From assembly GCF_001702265.1 (NCBI RefSeq), contig NZ_MAUE01000022.1, positions 59,164 to 123,163 on the forward strand: DNA of 64,000 nucleotides, given 5' to 3'. A model generated the notes under the pieces. It was not told the origin of the DNA. It saw only the letters and a list, made by a program, of their open reading frames with translations, and ran no database searches. Position 1 is the stretch's first letter; the number at the start of each line of letters is the position of its first letter. The DNA comes from Pseudomonas aylmerensis. GTDB lineage: Bacteria > Pseudomonadota > Gammaproteobacteria > Pseudomonadales > Pseudomonadaceae. The translations under genes and the position numbers were made by a program. Positions 32,774-42,427 of this stretch are shown here, piece after piece.

Positions 32774-33210
32774 TGGCTTTGCGCTTGATCCTCGGGTTTG
32801 ACTACGGCACCAAACAGATCGGCGTCGCGGTCGGCCAGGTCATCACCGGCCAGGCCCGCGAGTTGTGCACCCTTAAAGCCCAGAACGGCGTGCCGGACTG
32901 GAACCAGGTCGAAGCCCTGATCAAGGAGTGGAAGCCCGACGCCGTCGTGGTTGGCCTGCCCTTGAACATGGACGGCACACCCAGCGACATGTGCCTGCGC
33001 GCCGAGAAGTTCGCGCGTCGCCTCAATGGCCGCTACAACCTGCCCTTCTATACCCACGACGAACGCCTCACCACCTTCGAAGCCAAGGGTGAGCGCCTGG
33101 CCCGTGGCGGGCAAAAGGGCAGCTACCGCGACAACCCCGTGGACGCCATCGCCGCCGCCTTGCTGTTGCAGGGTTGGCTGGATGAAAACACCGCTTTATT
33201 TGAATCCTGA
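32773..33210 (+). CDS. ruvX: YqgF/RuvX Holliday-junction resolvase-like nuclease
   Basis: A 145-residue RNase H-fold protein with LILGFDYGTKQIGVAVGQ at the start, VVGLPLNMDGTPSDMCLRAEKFA in the middle, and YTHDERLTTFEAKG and DNPVDAIAAALLLQGWL at the end. It is implicated in processing of 16S rRNA ends in E. coli as well as in recombination. Its start overlaps the algH stop and an intrinsic terminator follows. Confidence 0.94.
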   Translation: MALRLILGFDYGTKQIGVAVGQVITGQARELCTLKAQNGVPDWNQVEALIKEWKPDAVVVGLPLNMDGTPSDMCLRAEKFARRLNGRYNLPFYTHDERLTTFEAKGERLARGGQKGSYRDNPVDAIAAALLLQGWLDENTALFES

Positions 33211-33212
33211 CT

Positions 33213-33235
33213 GACGCGGCTTGCCGCGTCTTTTT
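33213..33235 (+). terminator. Intrinsic terminator after ruvX
   Basis: GACGCGG and CCGCGTC pair over a four-base loop (CTTG) and TTTTT follows. It starts three bases after the ruvX stop and separates algH-ruvX from pyrR. Confidence 0.85.
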
Positions 33236-33292
33236 ACGTTTGAGCCCGGACCTTGCCGTCACCCCGCCGCGCAAGGCCTAGAAGGAGCCACC

Positions 33293-33799
33293 ATGAGCCT
33301 GCCCAATCCCGCCGAACTGATCAGCCAGATGGCGACGAGCCTGACGGCCCATCTGCAACACCGCGCCATCAGCGAACCGCGCTTCATCGGCATTCGCACC
33401 GGCGGTGTGTGGGTGGCCCAGGCGTTGCTGGAAGCACTGGGCAGCGATTCGCCCCTGGGCACACTGGATGTGTCCTTCTACCGCGACGACTTCAGCCAGA
33501 ACGGCCTGCACCCACAAGTGCGCCCATCGGCCCTGCCATTCGAGATCGAAGGCCAGCACCTGGTGCTGATCGACGACGTGCTGATGAGCGGCCGCACCAT
33601 CCGCGCCGCCATGAACGAGCTGTTCGACTACGGCCGCCCAGCCAGCGTGACCCTGGTCTGCCTGCTGGACCTGGACGCCGGCGAACTGCCGATCAGCCCG
33701 GATGTGGTCGGCGCCACCCTGTCGCTTTCAGCCCATCAGCGGGTAAAATTGTCCGGTCCTACGCCGCTCGAACTCGAACTGCAAGACCTTGCCCTTTAA
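33293..33799 (+). CDS. pyrR: PyrR bifunctional regulator/uracil phosphoribosyltransferase
   Basis: A 168-residue type I phosphoribosyltransferase. The PRPP-binding loop is [27 protein letters not shown] precedes the ATG at 33293. It begins the pyrR-pyrB-pyrC' operon. In pseudomonads PyrR acts on pyrimidine gene expression, though by a mechanism different from Bacillus attenuation; I see no attenuator here. Confidence 0.95.
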   Translation: MSLPNPAELISQMATSLTAHLQHRAISEPRFIGIRTGGVWVAQALLEALGSDSPLGTLDVSFYRDDFSQNGLHPQVRPSALPFEIEGQHLVLIDDVLMSGRTIRAAMNELFDYGRPASVTLVCLLDLDAGELPISPDVVGATLSLSAHQRVKLSGPTPLELELQDLAL

Positions 33800-33823
33800 A
33801 CCGCCTTGTAAAGAGTCCCCGCG

Positions 33824-34828
33824 ATGACGCCTCTAGATGCCAAGCGCCCGCTGCAGCTCAATGCTCAGGGCCAGTTGCAACATTTCTTGTCCCTCGACGG
33901 TTTGCCCCGCGAACTGCTCACCGAAATCCTCGACACCGCCGACTCGTTCCTCGAAGTCGGTGGGCGGGCGGTGAAGAAGGTCCCGCTGCTGCGCGGCAAG
34001 ACCATCTGCAACGTGTTCTTCGAGAACTCCACCCGCACCCGCACCACCTTTGAACTGGCGGCCCAGCGGCTGTCGGCCGACGTGATCACGCTGAACGTGT
34101 CGACGTCGTCGGCGAGCAAGGGCGAGACCCTGCTCGACACCCTGCGCAACCTGGAAGCCATGGCCGCCGACATGTTCGTGGTCCGCCACGGCGACTCCGG
34201 TGCCGCACACTTCATCGCCGAGCACGTGTGCCCGCAGGTCGCGATCATCAACGGCGGCGACGGCCGTCACGCCCACCCGACCCAAGGCATGCTCGACATG
34301 CTCACCATCCGTCGGCACAAGGGCAGCTTTGAAAACCTCTCGGTGGCCATCGTCGGCGACATCCTGCACTCGCGGGTCGCGCGCTCGAACATGCTGGCCC
34401 TGAAGACCCTGGGTTGCCCGGACATCCGCGTGATCGCGCCGAAAACCCTGCTGCCGATCGGCATCGAGCAATACGGCGTGAAGGTCTACACCGACATGAC
34501 CGAAGGCCTCAAGGACGTGGACGTGGTGATCATGTTGCGCCTGCAGCGCGAGCGCATGGCCGGTGGCCTGCTGCCGAGCGAAGGCGAGTTCTACCGCCTG
34601 TTCGGCCTGACCACCGCGCGCCTGGCCGGGGCCAAGCCGGATGCCATCGTGATGCACCCCGGCCCGATCAACCGCGGGGTGGAGATTGAGTCGGCGGTGG
34701 CCGACGGCAACCAGTCGGTGATTCTCAACCAGGTGACCTACGGCATCGCCGTGCGCATGGCGGTGTTGTCCATGGCCATGAGCGGGCAAACCGCGCAACG
34801 TCAATTCGAGCAGGAGAAGGCCCAGTGA
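33824..34828 (+). CDS. pyrB: Aspartate carbamoyltransferase catalytic subunit
   Basis: A 334-residue ATCase catalytic chain with the carbamoyl-phosphate loop [17 protein letters not shown], the [19 protein letters not shown] segment and [20 protein letters not shown]. Its N-terminus is longer than that of E. coli PyrB, as in the pseudomonad class A enzyme that needs PyrC' for assembly. The stop overlaps the pyrC' start by four bases. No pyrI is present. Confidence 0.96.
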   Translation: MTPLDAKRPLQLNAQGQLQHFLSLDGLPRELLTEILDTADSFLEVGGRAVKKVPLLRGKTICNVFFENSTRTRTTFELAAQRLSADVITLNVSTSSASKGETLLDTLRNLEAMAADMFVVRHGDSGAAHFIAEHVCPQVAIINGGDGRHAHPTQGMLDMLTIRRHKGSFENLSVAIVGDILHSRVARSNMLALKTLGCPDIRVIAPKTLLPIGIEQYGVKVYTDMTEGLKDVDVVIMLRLQRERMAGGLLPSEGEFYRLFGLTTARLAGAKPDAIVMHPGPINRGVEIESAVADGNQSVILNQVTYGIAVRMAVLSMAMSGQTAQRQFEQEKAQ

Positions 34829-36096
34829 AGCTCAGCATTCTCGGCGCCCGAGTCATCGATCCGGCCAGTGGCCTGGATCAAGTTACCGATCTTCATCTGG
34901 AAGCCGGCAAGATCATCGCCCTCGGCGCGGCGCCCGCAGGCTTCGCCGCCAGCGAGACCATCGACGCCAAAGGCCTGGTGGCCGCGCCTGGGCTGGTCGA
35001 TCTGAACGTCGCCCTGCGCGAGCCGGGTTACAGCCGCAAAGGCAACATCACCAGCGAAACCCGCGCCGCCGCTGCCGGTGGCGTGACCAGCCTGTGCTGC
35101 CCGCCACACACCAAGCCTGTGCTGGACACCTCGGCCGTGACCGAGCTGATCCTCGACCGCGCCCGCGAAGCCGGCAATTGCAAGGTGTTCCCCATCGGCG
35201 CCCTGAGCAAAGGCCTGGAAGGCGAACAACTCGCCGAGCTGATCGCCCTGCGCGACGCCGGTTGCGTGGCCTTCGGCAACGGCCTGGAAAGCTTTCGCAG
35301 CACCCGCACGCTGTGCCGTGCCCTGGAATACGCGGCCACCTTCGACCTGACGGTGATCTTCCACTCCCAGGACCGCGACCTGGCGGAAGGCGGCCTGGCC
35401 CATGAAGGCGCGGTCGCCAGCTTCCTCGGCCTGCCGGGCATTCCGGAAACGGCGGAAACCGTGGCCCTGGCCCGCGACCTGCTGCTGGTGGAACAAAGCG
35501 GCGTGCGCGCGCACTTCAGCCAGCTGACCAGCGCTCGCGGCGTGGCCCTGATCGCCCAGGCGCAGGCTCGCGGCTTGCCGGTGACGGCGGATGTCGCCCT
35601 GTACCAGCTGATTTTGACGGACGAGGCGCTGATCGACTTCTCCAGCCTGTACCACGTACAACCGCCCCTGCGCACCCTGGCCGACCGTGAAGGGTTGCGT
35701 GCGGCGGTCAAATCCGGCGTGGTCTCGGCGATCTCCAGCCATCACCAGCCCCACGAGCGTGATGCCAAGCTGGCGCCGTTTGGCGCGACCGAGCCGGGCA
35801 TCAGCAGCGTAGAGCTGTTGCTGCCGTTGGCGATGACCCTGGTGGAAGACGGCCTGCTGGACTTGCCAACCCTGCTGGCACGCCTCAGTGCCGGCCCGGC
35901 CGAAGCCCTGCGCCTGCCGGCGGGCAAACTGGCGGTGGGTGCAGCGGCGGACCTGGTGCTGTTTGATCCGGCCAGCTCCACGGTGGCCGGTGAGCACTGG
36001 CTGTCCAAGGGTGAAAACTGCCCGTTCATCGGCCATAGCCTGCCGGCGACGGTGCGCTACACCTTGGTGGATGGGCGGATCAGCTACCAGGCCTGA
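34825..36096 (+). CDS. pyrC': Dihydroorotase-like non-catalytic subunit of ATCase (PyrC')
   Basis: A 423-residue amidohydrolase-fold protein. Where active dihydroorotases have the zinc motif DxHxH followed by REPG, this one has [13 protein letters not shown], so both metal histidines are lost. This is the inactive pseudo-dihydroorotase of pseudomonads, which forms the dodecameric ATCase with PyrB. An active dihydroorotase must be encoded elsewhere. Confidence 0.93.
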   Translation: MKLSILGARVIDPASGLDQVTDLHLEAGKIIALGAAPAGFAASETIDAKGLVAAPGLVDLNVALREPGYSRKGNITSETRAAAAGGVTSLCCPPHTKPVLDTSAVTELILDRAREAGNCKVFPIGALSKGLEGEQLAELIALRDAGCVAFGNGLESFRSTRTLCRALEYAATFDLTVIFHSQDRDLAEGGLAHEGAVASFLGLPGIPETAETVALARDLLLVEQSGVRAHFSQLTSARGVALIAQAQARGLPVTADVALYQLILTDEALIDFSSLYHVQPPLRTLADREGLRAAVKSGVVSAISSHHQPHERDAKLAPFGATEPGISSVELLLPLAMTLVEDGLLDLPTLLARLSAGPAEALRLPAGKLAVGAAADLVLFDPASSTVAGEHWLSKGENCPFIGHSLPATVRYTLVDGRISYQA

Positions 36097-36111
36097 AGCG
36101 GGCGCGGTAAA

Positions 36112-36198
36112 AAAGCGGGCTTGCTCGCGAATGCGGTGGATCAGTCAGCCTGTTTGGCGGCTGACACACCGTATTCGCGAGCAAGCCCGCTCCCACAT
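36112..36198. repeat. REP pair after pyrC'
   Basis: AAGCGGGCTTGCTCGCGAAT and GCGGTGGATC face ACACCGTATTCGCGAGCAAG and CCCGCTCCCACA. The arms differ from the other classes in having GCTCGCGAATGCGG. Confidence 0.85.
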
Positions 36199-36223
36199 TG
36201 ACTCTCTATTAGGCTTGAAAGTC

Positions 36224-36652
36224 TCAGCGTCCGCTGTTGCGCTCGGCATTGCGGATCGAGACCTGGGTATTCAACGTCCAGAAGTCATACAGCACCCCCA
36301 CCAGGAACAACCCGCCGGTCAGCAGGTAGATCAGGCCGGTGATCCATTTGCCCTGGTACATGCGGTGCACGCCGAATACGCCAAGGAACGCCAACAGAAT
36401 CCACGCCACGTTGTATTCGATGGGCCCGGCGGTAAAACGCAGGTCCGCTTCACGGTCCATGGCCGGGATCAGGAACAGGTCGATCAGCCAGCCGATGCCC
36501 AGCAGGCCGAAGGTGAAAAACCAGATCGTACCGGTCACGGGCTTGCCGTAATAGAAGCGGTGCGCGCCGGTAAAACCGAAAATCCAGAGCAGGTAACCAA
36601 TCACCTTGCTGTGGGTATCTTGCTGCGGACCAATCTGTTGATAGGTGTTCAT
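36224..36652 (-). CDS. TM2-domain membrane protein
   Basis: A 142-residue protein with two TM2 domains: VIGYLLWIFGFTGAHRFYYG and KPVTGTIWFFTFGLLGIGWLIDLF, then ILLAFLGVFGVHRMYQGKW and GLIYLLTGGLFLVGVLYDFW. TM2 proteins have two short helices joined by a DRF-like turn and an unknown role. It is divergent from the NlpC/P60 gene; the 250-bp gap shows no other gene. Confidence 0.85.
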   Translation of the reverse strand: MNTYQQIGPQQDTHSKVIGYLLWIFGFTGAHRFYYGKPVTGTIWFFTFGLLGIGWLIDLFLIPAMDREADLRFTAGPIEYNVAWILLAFLGVFGVHRMYQGKWITGLIYLLTGGLFLVGVLYDFWTLNTQVSIRNAERNSGR

Positions 36653-36902
36653 GCAGTACCTCTTTTGCCTCGATAGATAAATTTTTTCACTTTCTTTGTG
36701 ACTTTTTTACGGGCGCCCGACGTACGGCCAATGGTATCTTCACTGCCCTGAAAGCCTTATGCCACCTGACTTGTGTAGGACAATTGCGGCGATTCGTCGC
36801 GTTTTTCCTGAATTTGACCCCAAGGTTCAGTCGACAAACGGCCTGAGAACAGCACAAAAAGCTGTTATAAAGTTGCGCGCAAACCCATAAGAGCCACGCC
36901 TA

Positions 36903-37541
36903 ATGCGACCATTTTTCAAGACATGGCTAACCATCTGCCTATTAATGCCACTGGCCGCCCACGCCACCAATCGTGAGCAACGACTTCCTAACGTCAACGG
37001 TTTCACCCCTAAAGTCCACAGCACGCCAAGCACGGCCAAGTCGGTAAAGCAGACCGTCAACCGCCCGACTCAACTGAGCACGGTGCACGGCAAATCGTCG
37101 ACACACCTGGTTGCCGCCAACACCAAGCAAAGCAGCAACGTCCTCAGCCGCGCCGTCAACGTGCTCGGTACACCTTATCGTTGGGGCGGCAGCAGCCCAA
37201 GTAAAGGGTTCGATTGCAGCGGTTTGGTGAAATATGCGTTTAACGACGTCGCCGCAGTGGATTTGCCACGCACTTCCAACGCCATGGCCGCTGGCCACGG
37301 ACAGAAGGTCGAGCGCAAGGACCTGAAACCGGGTGACCTGTTGTTCTTCAAGCTCAAGAGCCGCCAGGTCAACCACGTAGCCATCTACCTGGGCAACGAC
37401 CGCTTCATCCACGCACCACGCCGTGGCAAGGCCGTCAGCATCGACACGCTGAAAAAGCCGTTCTGGGACAAGAACTACGTGATTGCCAAGCGCGTTCTGC
37501 CTAAAGAGCAAAACAGCAACCTGCGCGTCGTGCAGCGCTAG
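36903..37541 (+). CDS. NlpC/P60 family peptidoglycan endopeptidase
   Basis: A 212-residue secreted protein. The signal peptide MRPFFKTWLTICLLMPLAAHA is followed by a serine/threonine-rich linker and a C-terminal NlpC/P60 domain: catalytic cysteine at about residue 105 (GFDCSGLVKYAF), histidine at about 158 (QVNHVAIYLGNDRFIHAP). Such enzymes cut peptide stems of murein. The domain is not fused to a LysM or SH3 domain. Confidence 0.92.
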   Translation: MRPFFKTWLTICLLMPLAAHATNREQRLPNVNGFTPKVHSTPSTAKSVKQTVNRPTQLSTVHGKSSTHLVAANTKQSSNVLSRAVNVLGTPYRWGGSSPSKGFDCSGLVKYAFNDVAAVDLPRTSNAMAAGHGQKVERKDLKPGDLLFFKLKSRQVNHVAIYLGNDRFIHAPRRGKAVSIDTLKKPFWDKNYVIAKRVLPKEQNSNLRVVQR

Positions 37542-37582
37542 ATCCAACCGGCAGCCGCCCTCCTGTTTGAAATGCAATCAAA

Positions 37583-37671
37583 TGTGGGAGCGGGCTTGCC
37601 TGCGATGACGGTGTGTCAATGGCAGAGATGTCGTCTGACAGTGCGCTATCGCAGGCAAGCCAGCTCCCACA
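37583..37671. repeat. REP pair, GTGGGAGCGGGCTTGCC class
   Basis: TGTGGGAGCGGGCTTGCCTG and CGATGACGG face GCTATCGCAGGCAAGCCAG and CTCCCACA. With the next element it fills the 308-bp gap between the NlpC/P60 gene and pilT. Confidence 0.85.
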
Positions 37672-37720
37672 TTCAACCTGCGTCGCGTCGAATATGGCGA
37701 TCACACAGCGGATTATCCCC

Positions 37721-37833
37721 TGTGGGAGTTGTCGAGCCTTGGCGAGGCTGCGAAAGCGGTGTGTCAGCCAAAGATAACGCCCGCAATGCCGTCGCCTTCG
37801 CAGCCTCAATGGGGCTCCACAGTTGCTCCCACA
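37721..37833. repeat. Divergent REP-like inverted element before pilT
   Basis: TGTGGGAGTTGTCGAGCCTT and GGCGAGGCTGCGAAAGCGG face CGTCGCCTTCGCAGCCTCAA and GTTGCTCCCACA. The outer TGTGGGAG matches other REPs but the inner GGCGAGGCTGCGAA arm does not. No coding sequence is seen between it and the previous pair. Confidence 0.7.
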
Positions 37834-37849
37834 TTGATATCAGCACTCT

Positions 37850-38884
37850 CTAGATATCTGCAGGCACCCTCGCCTTCTCCCGTGCATCCGCTTGGCTGAC
37901 CAGCCCTTCGCTGACCAGCGCCTTCAAGCTCATGTCCAGCGTCTTCATCCCCAACGCCCCGCCGGTCTGAATCGCCGAGACCATCTGCGCCACCTTGTCT
38001 TCGCGGATCAAATTGCGAATGGCCGGCGTGGCCAGCATGATTTCATGGGCCGCCACCCGCCCGCCGCCGATCTTCTTGACCAGCACTTGGGCCACTACCG
38101 CCTGCAGCGACTCCGACAGCATTGAGCGGACCATGGCTTTTTCTCCCGCCGGGAACACGTCCACAAGGCGGTCCACGGTCTTTGCCGCCGACGACGTGTG
38201 CAGGGTGCCAAAGACCAGGTGGCCGGTCTCAGCGGCCGTCAGCGCCAGGCGGATGGTTTCCAGGTCGCGCAGCTCACCCACCAGGATCACATCCGGGTCT
38301 TCGCGCAGTGCCGAGCGCAAGGCCGTGGAAAAGCTATGACTATCGCGGTGGACCTGGCGCTGGTTGATCAGCGCCAGGTTCGGCGTGTGGATAAATTCGA
38401 TCGGGTCTTCCAGCGTGAGGATGTGCTGGCGTCGGTGCTGGTTGAGGTAGTCGATCATCGCCGCCAGGGTGGTGGACTTGCCGGACCCGGTCGGCCCGGT
38501 CAGCAGCACCAGGCCGCGCGGCAGTTGGGCGATACGCCGGAACACCTCGCCCAACTCAAGGCCTTCCAGGCTCTGGACTTCAGAGGGAATGGTGCGAAAC
38601 ACCGCGGCCATGCCGCGATCCTGCTGGAACACATTCGCCCGGAACCGCGCCAGCCCCGGCAGCGCGAAGGCGAAATCCGTTTCAAGAGATGTTTCGAAAT
38701 CCTTTTGCTGGTATTTGTTCAGCAACGGGCTCAACAAGTCCGCCACTTGCGGGGCCGAAAGCACCGGGCAATCCAGCGGCCAAACCTCGCCATCGATTCG
38801 CAACATGGGTGCAAGGCCTGCCGACAGGTGCAGGTCAGAGGCGCCACGACGCACGCTGGCCGTGAGCAATTCAGTGATATCCAT
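37850..38884 (-). CDS. pilT: Type IV pilus retraction ATPase PilT
   Basis: A 344-residue hexameric secretion ATPase. It starts MDITELLTASVRRGASDLHLSAG and has Walker A GPTGSGKSTTLAAM (about residues 128-141), the Asp box DPIEFIHTP, Walker B VGELRDLETIRLALTAAETG, and the AIRNLIR motif required for retraction. It is divergent from yggS, a conserved arrangement. It works with the Pil-Chp genes at 19907-29752. Confidence 0.94.
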   Translation of the reverse strand: MDITELLTASVRRGASDLHLSAGLAPMLRIDGEVWPLDCPVLSAPQVADLLSPLLNKYQQKDFETSLETDFAFALPGLARFRANVFQQDRGMAAVFRTIPSEVQSLEGLELGEVFRRIAQLPRGLVLLTGPTGSGKSTTLAAMIDYLNQHRRQHILTLEDPIEFIHTPNLALINQRQVHRDSHSFSTALRSALREDPDVILVGELRDLETIRLALTAAETGHLVFGTLHTSSAAKTVDRLVDVFPAGEKAMVRSMLSESLQAVVAQVLVKKIGGGRVAAHEIMLATPAIRNLIREDKVAQMVSAIQTGGALGMKTLDMSLKALVSEGLVSQADAREKARVPADI

Positions 38885-38941
38885 AGGGCTTTCCATTTCC
38901 AGTAGAATGCCGCGGACTCCATATCCACGGGCGCATCTTGA

Positions 38942-39628
38942 ATGTCGACGATAGCAGACAACATCGGCCTGGTTAGCCAGCGCATCCGCGCCGCAGCCGA
39001 CGCCGTGCAACGTGACGCAAGCAGCATCCACCTGCTGGCCGTGAGCAAGACCAAACCCGCGCAAGCCGTGCGCGAAGCCTATGCCGCCGGCCTGCTCGAC
39101 TTCGGCGAGAACTATCTGCAGGAGGCCCTGGGCAAACAGGCGCAATTAACCGACCTGCCCTTGAGTTGGCACTTCATCGGCCCCATTCAATCGAACAAGA
39201 CTCGCGCGATCGCCGAGAACTTCGCTTGGGTGCATTCCGTGGACCGCCTGAAAATCGCACAACGCCTGTCCGAACAACGCCCGGCCGACCTGCCACCGCT
39301 GAATATCTGCATCCAGGTCAATGTCAGCGGCGAAGCCAGCAAGTCCGGCTGTACACCCGCCGACCTGCCGGCCCTGGCCAACGCCATCAGCGCCCTGCCG
39401 CGCCTGAAACTGCGTGGCCTGATGGCGATCCCTGAGCCGACTGAAGATCGGAGCGCACAAGATGCAGCGTTCGCTGCCGTGCGCGAGCTGCAAGCCAGCC
39501 TGAACCTGGCGCTCGACACACTTTCCATGGGCATGAGCCACGACCTCGAGTCGGCCATCGCCCAAGGCGCCACCTGGGTGCGGATCGGTACCGCCCTGTT
39601 TGGCGCCCGCGACTACGGCCAGCCATGA
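38942..39628 (+). CDS. PLP homeostasis protein (YggS/PROSC family)
   Basis: A 228-residue single-domain alanine racemase-fold protein. The PLP lysine is in LLAVSKTKPAQAVREAY (about residue 36), followed by DFGENYLQEAL, WHFIGPIQSNK and SMGMSHDLESAIAQGATWVRIGT. Members bind PLP and keep its supply balanced, with no known catalysis. It is first in a yggS-proC-yggT run. Confidence 0.94.
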   Translation: MSTIADNIGLVSQRIRAAADAVQRDASSIHLLAVSKTKPAQAVREAYAAGLLDFGENYLQEALGKQAQLTDLPLSWHFIGPIQSNKTRAIAENFAWVHSVDRLKIAQRLSEQRPADLPPLNICIQVNVSGEASKSGCTPADLPALANAISALPRLKLRGLMAIPEPTEDRSAQDAAFAAVRELQASLNLALDTLSMGMSHDLESAIAQGATWVRIGTALFGARDYGQP

Positions 39629-39661
39629 AATGGCTGACATCCATCTGAATAAGGACCTGTC

Positions 39662-40480
39662 ATGAGCAACACGCGTATTGCCTTTATCGGCGCCGGCAAC
39701 ATGGCGGCCAGCCTGATCGGCGGCCTGCGGGCCAAAGGCCTGGACGCCGCGCAGATCCGCGCCAGCGACCCCGGTCACGACACCCGTGCCCGCGTCAGCG
39801 CCGAACACGGTATTCAAACCTTTGCTGACAACGCCGAGGCCATCAGCGGCGTCGATGTGATCGTGCTGGCGGTCAAGCCACAAGCGATGAAAGCCGTGTG
39901 CGAAAGCCTGCGCCCGAGCCTGCTGCCACACCAGTTGGTGGTGTCCATCGCTGCCGGCATCACCTGCGCCAGCATGAACAACTGGCTCGGCGCGCAGCCG
40001 ATCGTACGCTGCATGCCCAACACGCCGGCGCTGCTGCGCCAGGGCGTGAGCGGCCTGTACGCCACCGCCGAAGTGAGCGCCGAACAGCGCGACCAGGCCC
40101 AGGAGTTGCTGTCTGCCGTGGGCATTGCCCTGTGGCTGGAACAGGAACAACAGCTGGACGCCGTCACCGCCGTCTCCGGCAGTGGCCCGGCGTACTTCTT
40201 CCTGCTGATCGAAGCCATGACCGCCGCTGGCGTGAAACTCGGCCTGCCCCACGAAGTCGCCGAGCAACTGGCCGAGCAAACCGCCCTCGGCGCCGCGAAG
40301 ATGGCCGTTGGCAGCGAAGTTGACGCCGCCGAGCTGCGCCGTCGCGTGACGTCTCCAGGTGGCACCACCCAGGCGGCTATCGAATCGTTCCAGGCCGGCG
40401 GCTTTGAAGCCCTGGTCGAAAAAGCTCTGGGTGCCGCGGCACATCGTTCGGCTGAGATGGCCGAGCAGCTGGGCAAATAG
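39662..40480 (+). CDS. proC: Pyrroline-5-carboxylate reductase
   Basis: A 272-residue enzyme for the last step of proline synthesis. The NAD(P)H fold is TRIAFIGAGNMAASLIGGL at the start; VSGSGPAYFFLLIEAMTAAG and VTSPGGTTQAAIESFQAGG are the substrate and dimer segments near the C-terminus. It lies 33 bp after yggS. Confidence 0.96.
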   Translation: MSNTRIAFIGAGNMAASLIGGLRAKGLDAAQIRASDPGHDTRARVSAEHGIQTFADNAEAISGVDVIVLAVKPQAMKAVCESLRPSLLPHQLVVSIAAGITCASMNNWLGAQPIVRCMPNTPALLRQGVSGLYATAEVSAEQRDQAQELLSAVGIALWLEQEQQLDAVTAVSGSGPAYFFLLIEAMTAAGVKLGLPHEVAEQLAEQTALGAAKMAVGSEVDAAELRRRVTSPGGTTQAAIESFQAGGFEALVEKALGAAAHRSAEMAEQLGK

Positions 40481-40504
40481 TCGTCCCCTACATAGGAAAC
40501 AAAC

Positions 40505-41092
40505 ATGCTCGGAATCAATGACGCTGCCATTTTCATCATCCAGACGCTGGGCAGCCTGTACCTGCTGATCGTGCTGATGCGCTTTATCCTGCAACTGGTG
40601 CGGGCGAACTTCTACAACCCGCTGTGCCAGTTCGTGGTCAAGGCCACCCAGCCCTTGCTCAAGCCGCTGCGCCGGGTGATCCCGAGCCTGTTCGGCCTGG
40701 ACATGTCGTCGCTGGTGCTGGCGCTGCTGCTGCAGATCCTGCTGTTCGCGGTGATCCTGATGCTCAATGGCTACCAGGCCTTCACTGTGTTGCTGTTGCC
40801 TTGGGCGCTGATCGGCATCTTCTCGCTGTTTTTGAAGATCATCTTCTGGTCGATGATCATCAGCGTGATCCTCTCCTGGGTCGCTCCCGGCAGCCGTAGC
40901 CCGGGTGCCGAACTGGTCTACCAGATCACCGAGCCGGTGCTGGCGCCGTTCCGTCGCCTGATCCCCAACCTCGGCGGCCTGGATATTTCGCCGATCTTCG
41001 CGTTCATCGCGATCCAGCTGGTGCAAAGCTGGGTGATTCCGCGCCTGGCGTTCTATGCGTTCATGCCCAAGGAACTGTTCGGCCTGATCTGA
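40505..41092 (+). CDS. YggT family membrane protein
   Basis: A 195-residue protein with two YggT repeats of hydrophobic helices: LYLLIVLMRFILQLVRANFY, then NPLCQFVVKATQPLLKPLRRVIPSL, and again MIISVILSWVAPGSR, then ITEPVLAPFRRLIPNLGGLDISP. The family is linked to cell division and osmotic tolerance in other organisms but has no defined biochemical role. It ends the yggS-proC-yggT unit. Confidence 0.9.
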   Translation: MLGINDAAIFIIQTLGSLYLLIVLMRFILQLVRANFYNPLCQFVVKATQPLLKPLRRVIPSLFGLDMSSLVLALLLQILLFAVILMLNGYQAFTVLLLPWALIGIFSLFLKIIFWSMIISVILSWVAPGSRSPGAELVYQITEPVLAPFRRLIPNLGGLDISPIFAFIAIQLVQSWVIPRLAFYAFMPKELFGLI

Positions 41093-41102
41093 CGCTGAAC
41101 AA

Positions 41103-41191
41103 ATGTGGGCGCTGGCGTGCCTGCGATAGCAGCACAGCGGTGTAACCCAAACACCGAGGTGCCCGCATCGCAGGCAAATCGGCGCCCACAT
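41103..41191. repeat. REP pair between yggT and metX
   Basis: ATGTGGGCGCTGGCGTGCCT and GCGATAGCAGC face CGCATCGCAGGCAAATCGG and CGCCCACAT. Both arms are more diverged than in other copies. Confidence 0.8.
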
Positions 41192-41280
41192 TTTGTATCT
41201 GCCTACCGGTGCAGGCCTTTGCTTGCCGCTGGGTGCAGCGGTCTTTAGACTTACGCCTCATTTAAACGAGAGCAGGGTCG

Positions 41281-42420
41281 ATGCCAGCTGCCTTCCCCCC
41301 CGATTCTGTTGGACTGGTCGTGCCCCAAGTGGCGCACTTCAGCGAACCGCTGGCCCTGGCCTGCGGCCGTTCGCTGCCTGCCTACGACCTGATCTATGAA
41401 ACCTACGGCCAGTTGAACGCCACGGCGAGCAACGCCGTGCTGATCTGCCACGCCTTGTCCGGCCATCACCATGCCGCCGGCTACCACAGCGTCGACGAGC
41501 GCAAGCCCGGCTGGTGGGACAGCTGCATCGGCCCCGGCAAGCCCATCGACACCAACACGTTCTTTGTGGTCAGCCTGAACAACCTCGGCGGCTGCAACGG
41601 CTCCACCGGTCCCAGCAGCCTCAACCCGGAAACCGGCAAGCCGTTCGGCGCCGACTTCCCGGTGCTGACCGTGGAAGACTGGGTGCACAGCCAGGCACGC
41701 CTCGCCGACCTGCTGGGCATCGCCCAATGGGCCGCCGTGATTGGCGGCAGCCTGGGCGGCATGCAGGCCCTGCAGTGGACCATCACCTACCCGGATCGCG
41801 TGCGCCACTGTCTGGCAATCGCCTCGGCCCCCAAGTTGTCGGCCCAGAACATCGCCTTCAACGAAGTGGCGCGCCAGGCCATCCTCACCGACCCCGAGTT
41901 CCACGGCGGTTCGTTCCAGGAAGCCGGCGTGATCCCCAAGCGTGGCTTGATGCTGGCGCGGATGGTCGGGCACATCACCTACCTGTCCGATGACTCCATG
42001 GGCGAGAAATTCGGCCGTGGCCTCAAGAGTGAAAAGCTCAACTACGACTTCCACAGCGTCGAGTTCCAGGTCGAAAGCTACCTGCGTTACCAGGGCGAGG
42101 AGTTTTCCGGGCGTTTCGACGCCAACACCTACCTGCTGATGACCAAGGCCCTGGACTACTTCGACCCGGCAGCCAACCATGACGATGACCTGGCGAAAAC
42201 CTTCGAAGCTGCCACGGCCAAGTTCTGCGTGATGTCGTTCACCACCGACTGGCGCTTCTCGCCGGCCCGCTCCCGTGAGCTGGTGGACGCGCTGATGGCT
42301 GCGCGCAAAGACGTCTGCTACCTGGAGATCGATGCTCCGCAAGGCCACGACGCCTTCCTGATCCCGATCCCGCGTTACCTGCAGGCGTTCGGCAATTACA
42401 TGAACCGCATTACTTTGTGA
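41281..42420 (+). CDS. metX: Homoserine O-acyltransferase MetX
   Basis: A 379-residue alpha/beta hydrolase-fold enzyme that acylates homoserine in methionine synthesis. The nucleophile is S157 in [14 protein letters not shown]; the acid and histidine lie in [16 protein letters not shown] and [11 protein letters not shown]. Pseudomonad MetX proteins are usually described as succinyltransferases; the donor cannot be decided from what I can see. It is followed seven bases later by metW, a fixed pair. Confidence 0.93.
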   Translation: MPAAFPPDSVGLVVPQVAHFSEPLALACGRSLPAYDLIYETYGQLNATASNAVLICHALSGHHHAAGYHSVDERKPGWWDSCIGPGKPIDTNTFFVVSLNNLGGCNGSTGPSSLNPETGKPFGADFPVLTVEDWVHSQARLADLLGIAQWAAVIGGSLGGMQALQWTITYPDRVRHCLAIASAPKLSAQNIAFNEVARQAILTDPEFHGGSFQEAGVIPKRGLMLARMVGHITYLSDDSMGEKFGRGLKSEKLNYDFHSVEFQVESYLRYQGEEFSGRFDANTYLLMTKALDYFDPAANHDDDLAKTFEAATAKFCVMSFTTDWRFSPARSRELVDALMAARKDVCYLEIDAPQGHDAFLIPIPRYLQAFGNYMNRITL

Positions 42421-42427
42421 GAACGCC

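Noticed and set aside
39146..41191. Minus-strand open frame (681 codons) across yggS, proC and yggT
   Set aside because: The three plus-strand genes have strong motifs. This frame is their shadow and runs through the REP pair.
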